A DNA stretch of 64,000 nucleotides from NCBI GenBank assembly GCA_964035795.1, contig OZ038322.1:5136925-5200924 (forward strand). Reading direction: 5' to 3'. Shown piece by piece: positions 52,801 through 64,000 of this stretch. The notes beneath the pieces are model-generated. The model saw only the letters and a list, made by a program, of their open reading frames with translations. It searched no databases and had not been told where the DNA came from. Every line of letters begins with the position of its first letter. The stretch's first letter is position 1. The DNA is from Pterobdella sp. o SKG-2022. Its lineage: Eukaryota; Annelida; Clitellata; Hirudinida; Piscicolidae. The position numbers and the translations under genes are program-made.

Positions 52801-55800
52801 AGGGTTTTTCATCCAAACGAGATACTATACCAAGAACTTCCGAAAAAAAAAGCAATCTCGGTGGTATATAAGAAATGATTGAAAAAAAAGATGAAGCTAC
52901 CTTGATAACATCTCAAACGACAAAATCTTCCAGTACAAACAAAAAGTGAGAATTCCATCGACATAGAAAGAAAAAAACGTCTGAGAAAAAACATGTCAAC
53001 TTTCATCAAGAACGACCTCAAAAGAGAACTCTTAAACTTGGAAGCGAAAAATTTGGCTCAAAAAAGAGAAGACTAGAAAAACAAAATTTTCGTTAAAAAA
53101 TATAAGCTAAAAATTATTCCAATACGAAAAAATTTGAAAATTTAGTTTGCTTGTTTATAATAATAATAATATTAATATTAATATTAATAATAATATCCTT
53201 AATTACTTGTGAGCAAGACAGCAAAGGGGAATTATATCAAACATTTATAACCATCTCAACTTGCCCCCATCATCTCCTAATCAAATTATTTGAAAAAATA
53301 ACAATGCAAAAAAAGTAAAACTCAAAAAAAATGCGAAACTGAAACTCAAAAATCATGCGGCAAAAGTGGCAAGCACAAGAAGTGCTAATGCAGTGTTAAA
53401 CGAAGCAAGGCCTGGTTGTTTTAATTTAGTGAGATGCCACTATGCCGGCTACAAGAAAAAATGCTTTTCGTTCTCTAAATTGTGTTTTATATTTCACATT
53501 TCACTATATTTCACATCTGAACCTTGAATTTATCTATTACTATCAGACGGTATCAGATAAACTTTTTTGTCCAAGACTAATATTTTTCAATTTTTCCAAA
53601 ATTACAATGTTCTAGATAGAAAAAAACGGACATAAATATTATTTGATTGATTGATATTGGTACAAAAATAAAATCAAAAAAAACTCAATAATTAAGTATA
53701 TAAATTTCAATAAAAAGTAAAGTCAAAAATTTAAACAACACGCAATTCAAGCAAATTTACACTATTTTCTCACCAAAGACAATATAAAATAAAATGGCAA
53801 AACAAACCTGATAAAGAAACCAGTGGAGTAGAAGAAGACCACAGGAATGCTCAAAGCCATGGAAGCGTACAAAATGAAGGATAGCAAGGAGGATGTGTTG
53901 TTAGGCTTAATGAAGACATCTGCCGTATTCTCTACCTCGCTTACAACAGTGTTTTGTGAGATGTCTTCCTCTTTTTCCTTCGTTTCATCTTTCCTTTGTA
54001 AATCTTCCTTCAAGGCTGTCTTTTGTTTTTCAAATCTATTTCTCAAGCCTGTTTCATCTTCCGTTGGTTTTCCATCATATTTTTTATCTTCAATTACTTC
54101 TTCCATAGTAGCTGCATCTTCGTCGCTTTTTTGCGGTTCTATATCATCCTTGCCGGCATCTTCTTTTTCACTTTTGTTTTTGCTTTTTGATTCTTGTTCT
54201 TTTTTCATCATTCCTTCTTCTTCTTCTTCAGAAATCTCTATTTTGACCCTCAACGCGTACATAACGTTAAGAACAATTTCTATTAGATTCTCGATCGTTA
54301 TTCAAAATAAAAATTTTTAAAACGACACTAAGCAATAAAAATTCATCGATACAAGATTATACGATATAAAACAAAGAGATGGATGTTTGATAGACGATAA
54401 AGGATATTTTGAGAACGATGGGCAGAAGCATGAGGCCCAGAGGAGGCATGTACACTCCGATGGACACGTACCTGTGCAGCAAGTTTTATCGCTTTGAACT
54501 TGTACTCAAGTGGTCGAGTGTAATTTGAATTTATGCAAATTATTGTTTTTATTATGAATATTATTATTTTTATTATTATTATAACTATTAATTAATAATT
54601 CGATCTATGTTTCTTAATAACTGATAAAAATTTTAAAAATTGAATAAGTTGCAAATAATGATAATGCTAATTATAGAGAAACACTCGTGGCAAGCGACCG
54701 AGAGTCGAAAGTGAGTCATTAAGAAGCAACTGATGCAGAACAGATTATAGAGAAAAAAACTTTGTTTCCGATAAATTTAAAACCCTGAAACCTCCATCGT
54801 GGAAAATTTCAACTTTTTGAAAAAAAAGTTTCCTTTAATAAATGTATTTAAAACATGCCTCATTTTTAAGTTTTGAAGAGAATATTGAGAAAAACGTTAA
54901 ACAAGATGTCTCCCAAATAAAATGTTAAATGTTTACTACTAATAATAATTACTATTATGCAATTAACTAAAAACATTTATATCTATATATTATTTATAAT
55001 GATAGTCATTATTATTCATTAATGTCTTTTTTCTCATAACATGAGGTTGAATAATAACCATCATCATCATTAAATCAAAGTGAAACTCATAGAAACTTAA
55101 TGCGAAACTAACCTGGAAGGTGCAGGGATGAGGTAAAAGAAGAAGGACTGGTGAAACCTCTCCAGCAGGTTGTTTAGACTCCTCAGAATACCCTCTACCA
55201 CTCTGAAGGGTGAGACAAATTCAAGATCGTGTGGCAACAGATTTAACATTTTTTTGCTTGTGATGTTTGCCAATTTTCCAAAGTTTTTTTGCATCTAAGC
55301 AAATAAAAGTAAGACTACAAAGGCGGTAAACGATAAAAAAATTTTCAAAAAGCACCATCGTCCATCGTTTTTGTAATCACATTTTTATTGGGTTAGAAGT
55401 TGACTATTTTCGCTAGCATACAGAAATGTGCTTCTAACGCACGTATCCTTTTAGGAAGAACGGCGGGCAGAAACTTACATGATGTGTTTTGCATGCGTTA
55501 AAACAACTCCAGGCTTGCTTGATTCGGAATGCTGAAGGCCGCGTCTCTTGATTCTTGCACATCGCACAGGTATTTGAATATGTCCACTATTTCTATCACA
55601 TTTTCAGATTCTCACATGTGTCGTAGACAGTTACTACTATTGAAGAATATTACGTCGTTAGCCTTGAATGGTCGTTTTAGCGATGGTGAATCCAACGTTT
55701 GCTAGAAAAGTATTTGAAAGAGTTGGCACAGACAGTACAAGGTCATTTTCCTTGTTTGGTGAAAAGTACATAAGCGTCTGACAGCCAAATGTGAATTCTA

Positions 55801-58800
55801 TGGCTTTTTTCTTGTCCATGTTCACTTCGAAGCCATATTTGTGAAGCACTTACATCCATATGTTTAGTCTTTCTTCAATTTCCGTCTGAGAGTAGGTCGA
55901 AATAAGCAAGTCATGTGCATAGAACAGTTCAATCAACTGCTGATCTCTTTTTGAATGACTTTCATCATAACAGTAAAGAGTGTGAAACTTTGAACTAAAC
56001 TTTGATGAAGAAAAACTTTGAAAGGTCTGCCACAGATCTCATTGATGGAGACGTAACTTCGGTGCTTCTTGTACATTGCTCTGATTAATTAGGTTGAAAG
56101 TTTCTTTGCTTTAATGAAACCTTTTCACGTTGAGAGACTTGAGAAATCACCCAGTGAGCAAAGATGAAAGGTGGCCACGAAAAAATATTGCAACAATATC
56201 AAGTAAATTAAATATTAAATAGATATTTTGAAAAAAAAAATGCTCAAAACTTGAAAGATCATGCAAAAAAACACGAAACAAATTATTAAAGTTCCATTAC
56301 ATTCCAGCTACTGCGACGCCTACAACAGTATAATCTAATATGGATATTATTATTTTTTTTTACATAAACAATGCAGGGATTTTAAAACAATAAAAGATAA
56401 TTGAAATATTCATTTGGCTTTCGATGACATATTCAAAATATTTCATCTCAATATGACAAAATTGTTAAAAATCTACAATAATATTAAAAATATATAATGC
56501 TGAAACTAAAGTAACTAACTAATCTTCATTTAAATACGTTAACAAAATTATTATCCACTAAAGCACTCGAAAACAACAGACCGTTGAACATCACTGAAGC
56601 CCAGTTGTGCATAACCCTTCTTATCAACTCCCTTGATGGTCAGAGCCTCAATGGAGTATGGCAAGAAATAGCCATGGTTGCCTGCAATGCATTTAACACA
56701 TTATGGATTATAGTTTTTCATAGTAGATTTTATCCTTCAAATTCTCATTCTTGACGAATAAAACGTAAAATACATTGTATGTTTATACAAAAGAATTTTG
56801 AGTATTTGAGAATACCATGGGAACGTAGGTGAAGCTATTATGATAAATTAAAGCGGAAACTCTCATTTAAATTTTAAAAAAATGCATTTTTAGATGATAT
56901 ATTTTGATGAGAACAACGGCCTATATATTGTATAATCCAAAGGTATATAATAAAATTGAAAAAAAATGTACATAGTTTCAAAACATCCTGTATTTTTATA
57001 TTTGAATATCTTCACTTTATGCCCGTCAGGCATGTTTGTAAAACATGCCTGACGGGCAAATGACAGTTTCACTCATCAACATTTTTAGCTTTGTTTTAAA
57101 TAAAGGTGTTTCTCAAAAAAATCTTCCTGAGTTATTGTAAAACACACATAAATTTCTTGCAGAAACTAATCCATCACAAACAAACTGCACAGACCAGTGG
57201 GAAAGTTGGAGGCGAGGTGGCACATCATCGAGGCCATGTTCACAAAACTCCTCCAACGCCTGAAGGTCTTGAGCTGGTACAGCCACGTGTTGTGCTGTGG
57301 TGTCAGTCATCATCACATTCAATGGAGCTTCATTGTATAGCATGCATTTAATACAACATACTTGAGACTTTCAATATAAAATTCAAAAATATCGAAAGAA
57401 CAAAGTCAAGTTATTCAACAGCACCATCAATCAAAACTCAATGTCATTTTTTTAAAAAACATCTTTGAAAGATTAAATAAGAATTATTTGCATCAACTCC
57501 GTAATCCCACTATAGAAAACGGAAAATGTTGAAAGATTGTGCTTCTTACATAAACATGCATGAGTAAAATTAATGAAAACTAAAAAGAAGTTATTGAAAG
57601 AGGTTGAAAGGAGGTTGAACATACATGTATCTGTGTCACAGTTTGGGTTTTGGCCAAATGATGTTGATTATAAAGCCGTTGAACTTGATGGAAATAAATA
57701 TGAAGTGGTTAACCAATTTTGTTATCTAGGAGATGTGATTAGTGCTGGTGGTGGAGCTGAAGCTAGTACTATTGCCCGCTTAAGGTTTGGTTGAAAGAAT
57801 TTTAGATTACTGTTACCTCTGTTAGCCAGTCGAGTCATTTCAGTTGGAACAAAAGACGTTTATATGCTGCTTGCGTCAGGAGTGTTATGGTTTATGGTAG
57901 TGAGACGGCCTCTTAAGGTGGAAGATATTACTAGAATATCCAGAGCTGATAAGATGATGATCAGGTGGATGTGCAATGTAAGCTTAAAGGATGGCAGATC
58001 ATCAGATGAATTGAGGAACAGACTGGGAATTCCAGACATCACTGAGGTGCTACAGAAAAAAAGACTGAGATCAGGATGGATGCTGAAAACCCAGCAAGTG
58101 CTTGCAGGCATGTTGTGATAGAGGGTAAACGAGAACAAGGTGAACCAAAAAAAACATGGTCCCATTCAGTAAGCAACGATCTTAGAAACGTGAAACTCAA
58201 ACCTGAACTTGCCCAAAACCGAAGAACGTGGAGGATAGCCATTATGAGAACCCGTCCAACCCATGCTAGCATGGAAACGGACGCAAAACGAAGATGATAT
58301 GAGCACAACAAACGCCTCGTTTGTTTTAAAAAGGCTTCAAGGGGATAAGAGAGATGAAAGTAACTGTGTGAATCGAGGGTCTGTTTTGTCGCCATTTTAT
58401 ATAGTTACCGATCTTATAGCAGAAGTGAAAGTGAAAATGAATTGCAGATGATCTAGTTTTCTTGAATGACGCCATGTAATGCTTAAGAAATTTTTAAACT
58501 ATAAAAAAAAATTTTAAGAGAAGGGTTTGAGAATTAAAAGTTTGAAAAATTCTCTCTATGGTGGTTTTAGTATAAAAAATGCAAAAAAGTAAAGTAGACC
58601 TATGTAGAGTTTGCTGTAAGAAATTTGACTCATGTGTTCAATAAAATCCATTTAATAGCCTGTTTTCCTTTACCAAGGGTTGGGCAAGTGCAATTTCTGG
58701 ATCAATGATAGGTGTGCAAAGATTTCAAGTGTTCACAAAGCTAGCTAAGGATTTCATATACTTGAAATTTGAAAGTAGCACGGGCCATTTCACACAACCT

Positions 58801-61800
58801 GTAGAACCTTAATGCGATGGCATTGAGGAGTACATTCATTTCTTCACTTGGGAAGTAAAGTAGATTCTAGCGGAGATGGTGAGGCAGCTTTAACTGCAAG
58901 AATGAGAATAGACTAGACAATATTTAAGTAATGTGAAGACATTTTATTATCTAAGAGTTTTCTACTCGAAATCAAAACGAGTTTATGCAAGCCGTGTTAT
59001 ATCAACAACTTCGCATGAAGTTGATGATATTGATAAAACGAGTAGGATTTTATGTTAGATTTTATGTAAATAAAATAGTACAAAGCTATGATGAAAAAAA
59101 ATTTTGAAGTAGATTTGAAAAAAAGAAATTATATATTTTAGGATTTAAGAAATAATTAGAGATATGGTTAAAGCTAGCGGTGTGAGATAGTTTGTCGTGA
59201 AAAGGGATTAGGAGGATGTATAAAAAACAAAAAAAAGTATTTATTGAATCAAATTCACGAAGCCTTTCTTCAAAAGATTTCACATTCTTAAGTAGCCACT
59301 TGGAATAATTGTTTCAGACTGCATAAAAGCACTTAATTCTTAAATATATGGTTCTGAAAAAGTTAGATAACAAATAGAAAAATGAATTAGTTTAGAAAAT
59401 TTTAAAGTTTGTTTAAAAGAAAGATGCTTTTAATTAAAAGCGATGTAGCTTAGAAGTATATAAAATTGAAAATTCTCCCAAATAGAGTATATTTGACCAC
59501 GCCCAACATAAAGGAGATAAAAGCTAATTCAAAATCTTGGTAAGTTTAAAAGTTGGTCTGAAAAAAAAAAGCATTAATGCAATCTATGTATCTATATTAA
59601 TCTATTAGAAAATGTTTTGATGTTGAGTATTTATACAAGAATATTTATTCGTATTTTTCCCAAAACCATAGAGTGGAGAAGAACCATTATGAAACCCCAT
59701 CGAACCCATGCATGGATGGAAACGGACGCAAAACGATGATTTTGATCTTACCTAAAAATACTTATATAAAAACAAACCGCTTCGATAAGTTGTGTTCTTG
59801 ATCCCTCCTTTCCCAGCAGTCGATCAACTGTATTGAAGAGGTCCAAGTTAGGCAGTTTTCCATTCAGACCCTCAGTCTTGGTGTTTGTAGTTTCAAGTTG
59901 ATGTTTTTGAATAATATCATCATCATCGTTTAGCGTTGATATAACACCATCTTAAATCAGTTAGTTGCCAAGTAAATCGACAATCAAATCAAAAATACAA
60001 TCCAATGAAATCATAGAATTGTTACATTCACCAGCGTTAATTAGAAATTCAAAAATATCTCTCGCATCATAAAAATAAATAGAAAAAATCTCAAAAAGAT
60101 TTCAATTCAGTCTCAAACTCCAGTAAAGCCATTCAATCAAATCATTGAAGCTGGTCCTTATCGGCCTGTATAGCTCAGCTGGTAGAGCATTAGACTAATT
60201 ATCTAAAGTTACCGGGTTCAATCCCGCGTGGGACGACAATTAACACCTGTTCCACAGTGTGTTTTTGCTACATTAAATTTGTAGCAAGCGCTTTGATTTA
60301 TAATAAATACCGCTTTATAAATACCTCTTACATACATGCATCATTTTTTACGTCTTCTGCTAGTTACATACTTACTCACTTAAGCTGCATTCATCCACCT
60401 TCAGGCAGGTGCAAAAAGGATTGAGTTTTTTGGCATTTTTTTACGTGGTTTGGCATTCCTTGTTTCTTGAAATATTTGCCAAAGAATTGATATTTGGATG
60501 TTTTTTGAAAGTCAGTGGTAAACATACATACAAACAAAAGAAAGACTACAAAGAAATACCTAATGTACCACCATTCATAAGAGCTCACCCTGACCAACCT
60601 TAACAGTGAAGAAAGAGTTAAACTTGGATTGCAGCTCGAGTACCAGGGCAGCCTGGATAACCCCTGACCTTGCAGGCAGAACTTGAGCTTTTATGTCTGT
60701 TTGGGGTATTAACATCTTATGTGTATAGTATCTTGTGTGCATAAAGATTATACATTGGTTATGTGTAATGTATTGTGTAAGCATTATATATTGCATTAAA
60801 ATATGTGAATTAGAAAATTTTGATTAAATTAATATTTTTATATATTATGCTATTTAATATGTAAGTTTAAACTTAATTATGTTTTACTAACTCACATTTT
60901 GAGGCTTGTAATTTACAGTGTATGTATATTTTGTATATATATTAATTAAACTGAAAACATTTAAATTGGCTTATTTGTAGTATTCTCATTTTGAAATCTT
61001 ATTCCAAACACAAGATAGTCATTTATTTTAGTTTTAATGTTTTCGATACACAAAGATTAACGCTCTGTGGAACATAATTTTGCTCTACTAAAACCTCAAT
61101 TTGGAGCAGCTGATGGTCAACTTACATACATATACTTGTATGTATTTGGCTGAAAACTGTACAATGTGAAGTGGAGTTTATGAACTGAATGCTCATACAA
61201 CAACTTTGAAAGCAGACATACACTGGTTAGGGATGTGATGGTAGGCTGATAACCAGGCATTGATGCCCACCTCTTCATTGTCACTTATCACAAACACAAG
61301 ATCCTTTGACCAGTAACTTTTCTCTGCCATTTTCAATGTTTGCTTCTCAATAGTTTTCACCAATTTTTACAGTTGATTGTTAATTTCAATAATAATATCC
61401 TTGCATGAGAAACTAAATAGATATTCAATTGATGAGAATATTTAGTGAATAATATGATCACAAACTTCTGAGAGCTTTAGCGAGGGAGATGATGAGTGCA
61501 ATAGCAGCATGGTTAGTAGAAGCTTTGTCACTCCTTGAAGGGTGGTTATTGAATGGTACATTGATAACAATGGCTTCAACAGAAGTGGATCTGGGAGTCC
61601 TGATGATTGTGTATACATTGGTCCCTCTCATCACCTGTTCTCATCAGTGTGGAATAAAAAACATTGTGCTACTAGTCAATTGATTTTTACGCATATGAAA
61701 AAAATTTTAATGTATAGAAGTAAACAGAGGTATTTATGGAACATAATAGACAACACAAAGGTATTTGAAAGTTTATAAGAAAGCTTTTTAATTTCTTGAA

Positions 61801-62545
61801 AGACTCGACCATCTGATGATTTAAGAAAATTTAAAGTTTCATAATAAACTTTTTGTGTTGTATTTTACCACATTAATCATAAACTAACACTTTGATTAAA
61901 ATGACATTTAATGAACATTTTTTGATAATTATATTTTGTCATAGCTCACTTCACTATGTTCCTTGTAAATTCCATGAGGATATGAAAAAGTGTAATTCTG
62001 AGAGTAAGCTTGTAAACCACTTTTTTTCAACTTCTCAAATAGCCATTCAGTTGGAATGTCATAACTTCAGTAAATAATGAAAATTTATAATCCATGATGT
62101 GATTTTCAACTTATAATAAAAAACTACTTATGGTCTTCTCTTCTATTCTTCAGTAAATCCTCGAGCTCATTGCTCAATAAGGAAGCACCATAGTCCTGAT
62201 ACAGTTCTGACTCAACCAACCCTGTGTTGGGAAAATTCAATCCACAAAAGTGAGAACAACGATAGATAAGCACCAGTTAAATATGCATTTCATGTTTTTT
62301 ACAACTGGATGAAAACCAAATTAGTAATTCATATACAATGCTTACTATATATTGATTTGTGATTTGATTGTGTACTTACCTGGTAAAAGTGCGCTTTCAG
62401 AGAAGTAAGTAGGTGAGTTCAAACTTTCATGAGGTAGCAAGATGAACCAAACAACACCAACAACGTAAATTAAAATTAATAAAGGATCTCTAAAAAACTT
62501 GATAAATTTTGGAGTAAGCAAATTAGATTCGGTGACAAGACCCAT
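46834..62545 (-). CDS. GPAA1: GPAA1: GPI-anchor attachment protein 1, GPI transamidase subunit
   Basis: GPAA1 is an ER membrane subunit of the GPI transamidase, which moves proteins from their C-terminal signal onto GPI. I rebuilt 15 exons from high to low coordinates: 62380-62545, 62128-62221, 61950-62064, 61466-61634, 61222-61323, 60599-60696, 59778-59876, 57186-57294, 56582-56681, 55113-55202, 54396-54471, 53808-54289, 47667-47769, 47265-47494 and 46834-47092. They sum to 2292 nt, 763 residues plus TGA, with every junction in phase. Family marks are TM1 at about 21-38, 'VMRGTNVYTIIRTPR', 'SYWSKDLVFVISDNEEVGIN', 'ARSGVIQAALVLEL', 'GLNGKLPNLDLFN', 'SIEALTIKGVDKKG', 'NNLLERFHQSFFFYLIPAPS', 'YVSIGVYMPPLGLMLLP' and a C-terminal 'NLWSFPLIYLLFLPVW'. 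It is longer than the vertebrate protein (about 620) because exon 53808-54289 carries an acidic/lysine-rich insert. The start at 62545 is the first ATG; the 5' side is AT-rich. Confidence 0.95.
47840..47990. repeat. Degenerate (TAG)n repeat
   Basis: AGTAGTAGT-type triplets run through this part of the large GPAA1 intron next to the exon at 47667-47769. The serine-rich frame here is a by-product. Confidence 0.85.
49367..50894 (+). mobile_element. Degenerate Tc1-type DNA transposon with terminal inverted repeats
   Basis: The element is 1528 bp, bounded by TA on both sides (49365-49366 and 50895-50896). The ends (T/C)AGTGCAGCT(T/C)ACAAAAAGT form inverted repeats of about 58 bases. Between them is a broken transposase: an N-terminal helix-turn-helix ('SERKKVEISVCKREGW', 'KKIAKQL') at about 49690-49780 and a catalytic part at 50250-50453 ('FQQDNAEIH', 'DVLEWPSKSLDLSLIEN'). 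The third acid is Glu, as in Tc1. TGA replaces the conserved Trp after 'IENV', and other stops and frameshifts occur, so it is non-autonomous. It sits in the intron between GPAA1 exons 12 and 13. Confidence 0.9.
51200..53100 (+). mobile_element. Heavily degraded LINE in a GPAA1 intron
   Basis: Pieces in frame-shifted order include an endonuclease-like 'HGLGFVIKEELKFYHKRI' at about 51240-51295 and 'IIYAPTNVN' (about 51338). RT-like 'FYDDEIRIVRYHMASTT' and 'KTNIGAP' lie at about 52270-52390, and a C-terminal block at 52667-53020. Stops are frequent. It appears to belong to the same broad family as the remnant at 1-700. Confidence 0.65.
55640..56110 (-). mobile_element. LINE RT fragment in a GPAA1 intron
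   Basis: The minus strand contains 'RAMYKKHRSYVSINEICG' (about 56085-56032) and 'LHKYGFEVNMDKKKAIEFTF' (about 55849-55790). These correspond to RT segments before and after the YADD box. Stops between them show decay. Confidence 0.65.
56300..56350 (+). mobile_element. LINE 3' end scrap
   Basis: About 50 bases around 'CAACAGTATAATCTAATATG' match the 3' terminus of the LINE at 7713-10924 (there on the minus strand). It is a severely 5'-truncated copy. Confidence 0.6.
57020..57058. repeat. Perfect 18-bp palindrome with 3-base loop
   Basis: TGCCCGTCAGGCATGTTT, then GTA, then its exact reverse complement. It is GC-rich (about 55%) in DNA that is otherwise about 70% AT, and lies in the GPAA1 intron between exons 8 and 9. 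Confidence 0.9.
57570..58310 (+). mobile_element. LINE C-terminal fragment in a GPAA1 intron
   Basis: 'AVELDGNKYEVVNQFCYLGD' and 'AGGGAEASTIARLRFG' are followed by 'RADKMMIRWMCNVSLKDGRS' and 'LQKKRLRS'. Near 58200-58297 comes 'KPELAQNRRTWRIAIMRTRP' and 'THASMETDAKRR'. This is the end of an L2/RTE-like ORF. Stops and frame changes, for instance at 57792, show it is dead. Confidence 0.85.
58320..59745 (+). mobile_element. Second LINE copy, RT box and scattered 3' pieces
   Basis: 'NRGSVLSPFYIVTDLIAEV' (about 58367-58425) is followed by the catalytic box 'ADDLVFLND' (about 58443-58470, different frame). At about 58845-59000 the '(G)DGEAALTARMRI' and 'SNVKTFYYLRVFYSKSKRVY' segments follow. At about 59674-59740 the terminal 'THAWMETDAKR' block appears. 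It seems to be one decayed copy of the family at 57570-58310. Confidence 0.7.
60162..60330 (+). mobile_element. tRNA-derived SINE, copy 4
   Basis: Head 'TAGCTCAGCTGGTAGAGC' has the best A box of the four copies. The B box region reads 'GGTTCAATCCC', the body 'CTGTTCCACAGTGTGTTTTT', and the tail contains 'CGCTTTATAAATACC'. It lies in the GPAA1 intron between exons 6 and 7. Confidence 0.9.
60391..60485 (-). mobile_element. LINE finger scrap
   Basis: 'FKKQGMPNHVKKCQKTQSFL' on the minus strand matches the last finger of the LINE at 15220-16202. It lies about 110 bases below GPAA1 exon 6. Confidence 0.7.
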
Positions 62546-62861
62546 TTTCAATAAAATATCACTTCACTTTTAAAAAATGACTTTTTGAAAATTTTATTTA
62601 AAAAATAAATCATTTCAAAAGTTTTTTTTAACAAATTTTTTAAAAGATTTGGAAAAAAAATAACTAAATATTTTTTCACTATCAACCTTGAAAAAAGCTT
62701 AATTCCTTCTTTCTGAAAGTATTTGCACTAATGAAATTAACAATCATTTACATTTACAGCATTTAAAAAGAAATTTGGACTAATTCTTCAATATTGCTCA
62801 GTTTGCGATGTTTGGGCATTAGAACCAATTTCACTTAACATAAAATCTGTTTTTTTTTTCA

Positions 62862-64000
62862 AGAAGGCATTCTCTCTCCCACACTCTTCATCATATACCT
62901 CTCCGATATTCTTCTACCTAGCAACAATTTTGTCAAAATCACAATCTACGTAGACGACAGCTTCATCCTCTTTTCTCAAACTAATCTCTTCCTAGCAACC
63001 CAGCAACAACAGCCTTGCTTGAAAACATTATTCATCTGCAATAAACAACAACCTAAAAGAAACACCAGTAAAACCATTGTAACCCTCCTTCTACCTGATC
63101 CAGCAGAATACAACCAGAATATCATGGTCTCCATCGATAAGAAACTCATTCCTAACGTTAAAAAGTTAATTATTTTAAGGCTAAAATTTTAACCTAAACT
63201 TATCACATATCAATATTACCCACACAAAAGCAACACAAAGCCTTAACGCCACAAAGCTACTTACTTCACGCAACTGGAATAAAAGCAAAGAAACAATCTG
63301 GATGACATTCAAATACAATCTGGTCTTGCATAGTTTCATCAAAAAACTACAATCAATTCAAAATTTTGCTCTAAGAACAGTAATTGGATGTACACGTGTC
63401 ACCAACATGCAGCACCTAAACATAGAAAATAAATCACATTCTTTCGAATGCCACCTCCAGCTACATGCATTCCAACTAAATCAAAAAGCATTTTTACCAT
63501 CTCATCCTCTACACCACCTGACCAACCTACCTCCACACCTAAGATACAAAAAACAAAAAACATTAAACAATAACAACAATTATACAACAACAGTACCTAC
63601 CAACTCAAATAACATCGCAAAATCAATTATCGAAAACAACCTCAAAACAGTTTACATCCTCGTAGTTCAAATTACATTCAATCAAACCATAATAAGCTAC
63701 TCGTCAAACAACCCTCTCCAATTAACTCCATAGAACTTACCCTAGATCATCTTACACCCCGTACACTTGTTCAACTCAAAACCAATAAGTGGTTTTCCAT
63801 CCTTAGTTATCTAAATCAAGTCTCGCCAACTACTCAATCATCACCCTCATTTCCCCTTTGTTTGCATCAATGTCACGACACTTACCACCTCTTCAACTGC
63901 CTCGTTATCTCATCATCCCCCAGTCTCGAAAGCTTTTAAACAGACTCTATAGAAGCCTCAGACTTGCTCAAAAATGAAAGGTTTTTATGGAACAAAAGAA
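62862..64000 (+). mobile_element. Jockey-like LINE, 5'-truncated, running off the window
   Basis: It begins after a T run in the RT palm: 'GILSPTLFIIYLSDILLP' then 'KITIYVDDSFILFSQ' with the YVDD catalytic box (62867-62985). Later frames give 'LQSIQNFALRTVIGCTRV' (63355-63405) and 'CLHQCHDTYHLFNCL' (about 63862-63905), the Cys/His C-terminal motif of jockey-type elements. Frameshifts occur at about 63000-63300 and 63730. It lies upstream of GPAA1 in the opposite orientation. Confidence 0.85.

Noticed and set aside
53847..54320. 157-codon Ser/Phe-rich plus-strand frame
   Set aside because: Opposite-strand shadow of GPAA1 exon 12.
1..64000. CRISPR arrays, bacterial operons, riboswitches
   Set aside because: The sequence is metazoan nuclear DNA; tandem repeats here are micro- and minisatellites without spacer structure.

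Overview
The window is nuclear DNA of an AT-rich invertebrate animal. It has introns with GT-AG borders, tRNA-derived SINEs, many lineages of non-LTR retrotransposon, a Tc1-type DNA transposon, long di- and trinucleotide microsatellites, and two 200-base runs of N that are scaffold gaps. Typical animal genes (LRWD1, GPAA1, a neuropeptide-type GPCR, a nucleoredoxin-like protein) exclude bacteria, plants and fungi. A lophotrochozoan fits the repeat style, but the species cannot be fixed from sequence alone.

Layout. 1-6900: retrotransposon debris (a degenerate LINE at 1-700, an antisense LINE at 4270-5580), a tandem pair of unknown repeats, two SINEs and one possible orphan coiled-coil exon (2613-3022). 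6948-19901 (+): an LRWD1/ORCA homologue, which I rebuilt as about 16-17 exons with matching splice phases. It has N-terminal leucine-rich repeats, a very long low-complexity exon and a C-terminal WD40 propeller. A nearly full-length antisense LINE (7713-10924) fills its second intron, and a second LINE fragment lies between two (CA)n tracts in another intron. 22877-24148 (+): a three-exon nucleoredoxin-like gene with a WCPPC redox site, but with an in-frame TAA in the first exon. 24600-41100: mostly empty AT-rich DNA with a foldback hairpin, a GT-rich minisatellite (about 32040-32935), a third SINE and a gap. 42054-44669 (+): a class A GPCR of the galanin/allatostatin-A receptor type, with a roughly 360-residue insertion between TM4 and TM5. 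46834-62545 (-): a complete GPAA1 (GPI transamidase subunit) gene of 15 exons that sum to an open 763-codon frame. Its introns hold a Tc1 element, several LINE remnants and the fourth SINE. 62862-64000 (+): a truncated jockey-like LINE.

The genes are unrelated in function: chromatin/replication (LRWD1), redox (nucleoredoxin-like), signalling (GPCR) and GPI anchoring in the ER (GPAA1). The GPCR and GPAA1 are convergent, tail to tail. No operon-like organisation is visible.

The strongest oddities are the giant second extracellular loop of the GPCR, which carries a furin-type RAKR site; the GPCR tail, which ends in an ATGA overlap with a further 115-codon frame; the in-frame stop in the nucleoredoxin-like gene; microsatellites that begin or end exactly at LRWD1 splice sites; and several near-perfect foldback hairpins. 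All calls were made by reading the sequence; no database search was run.
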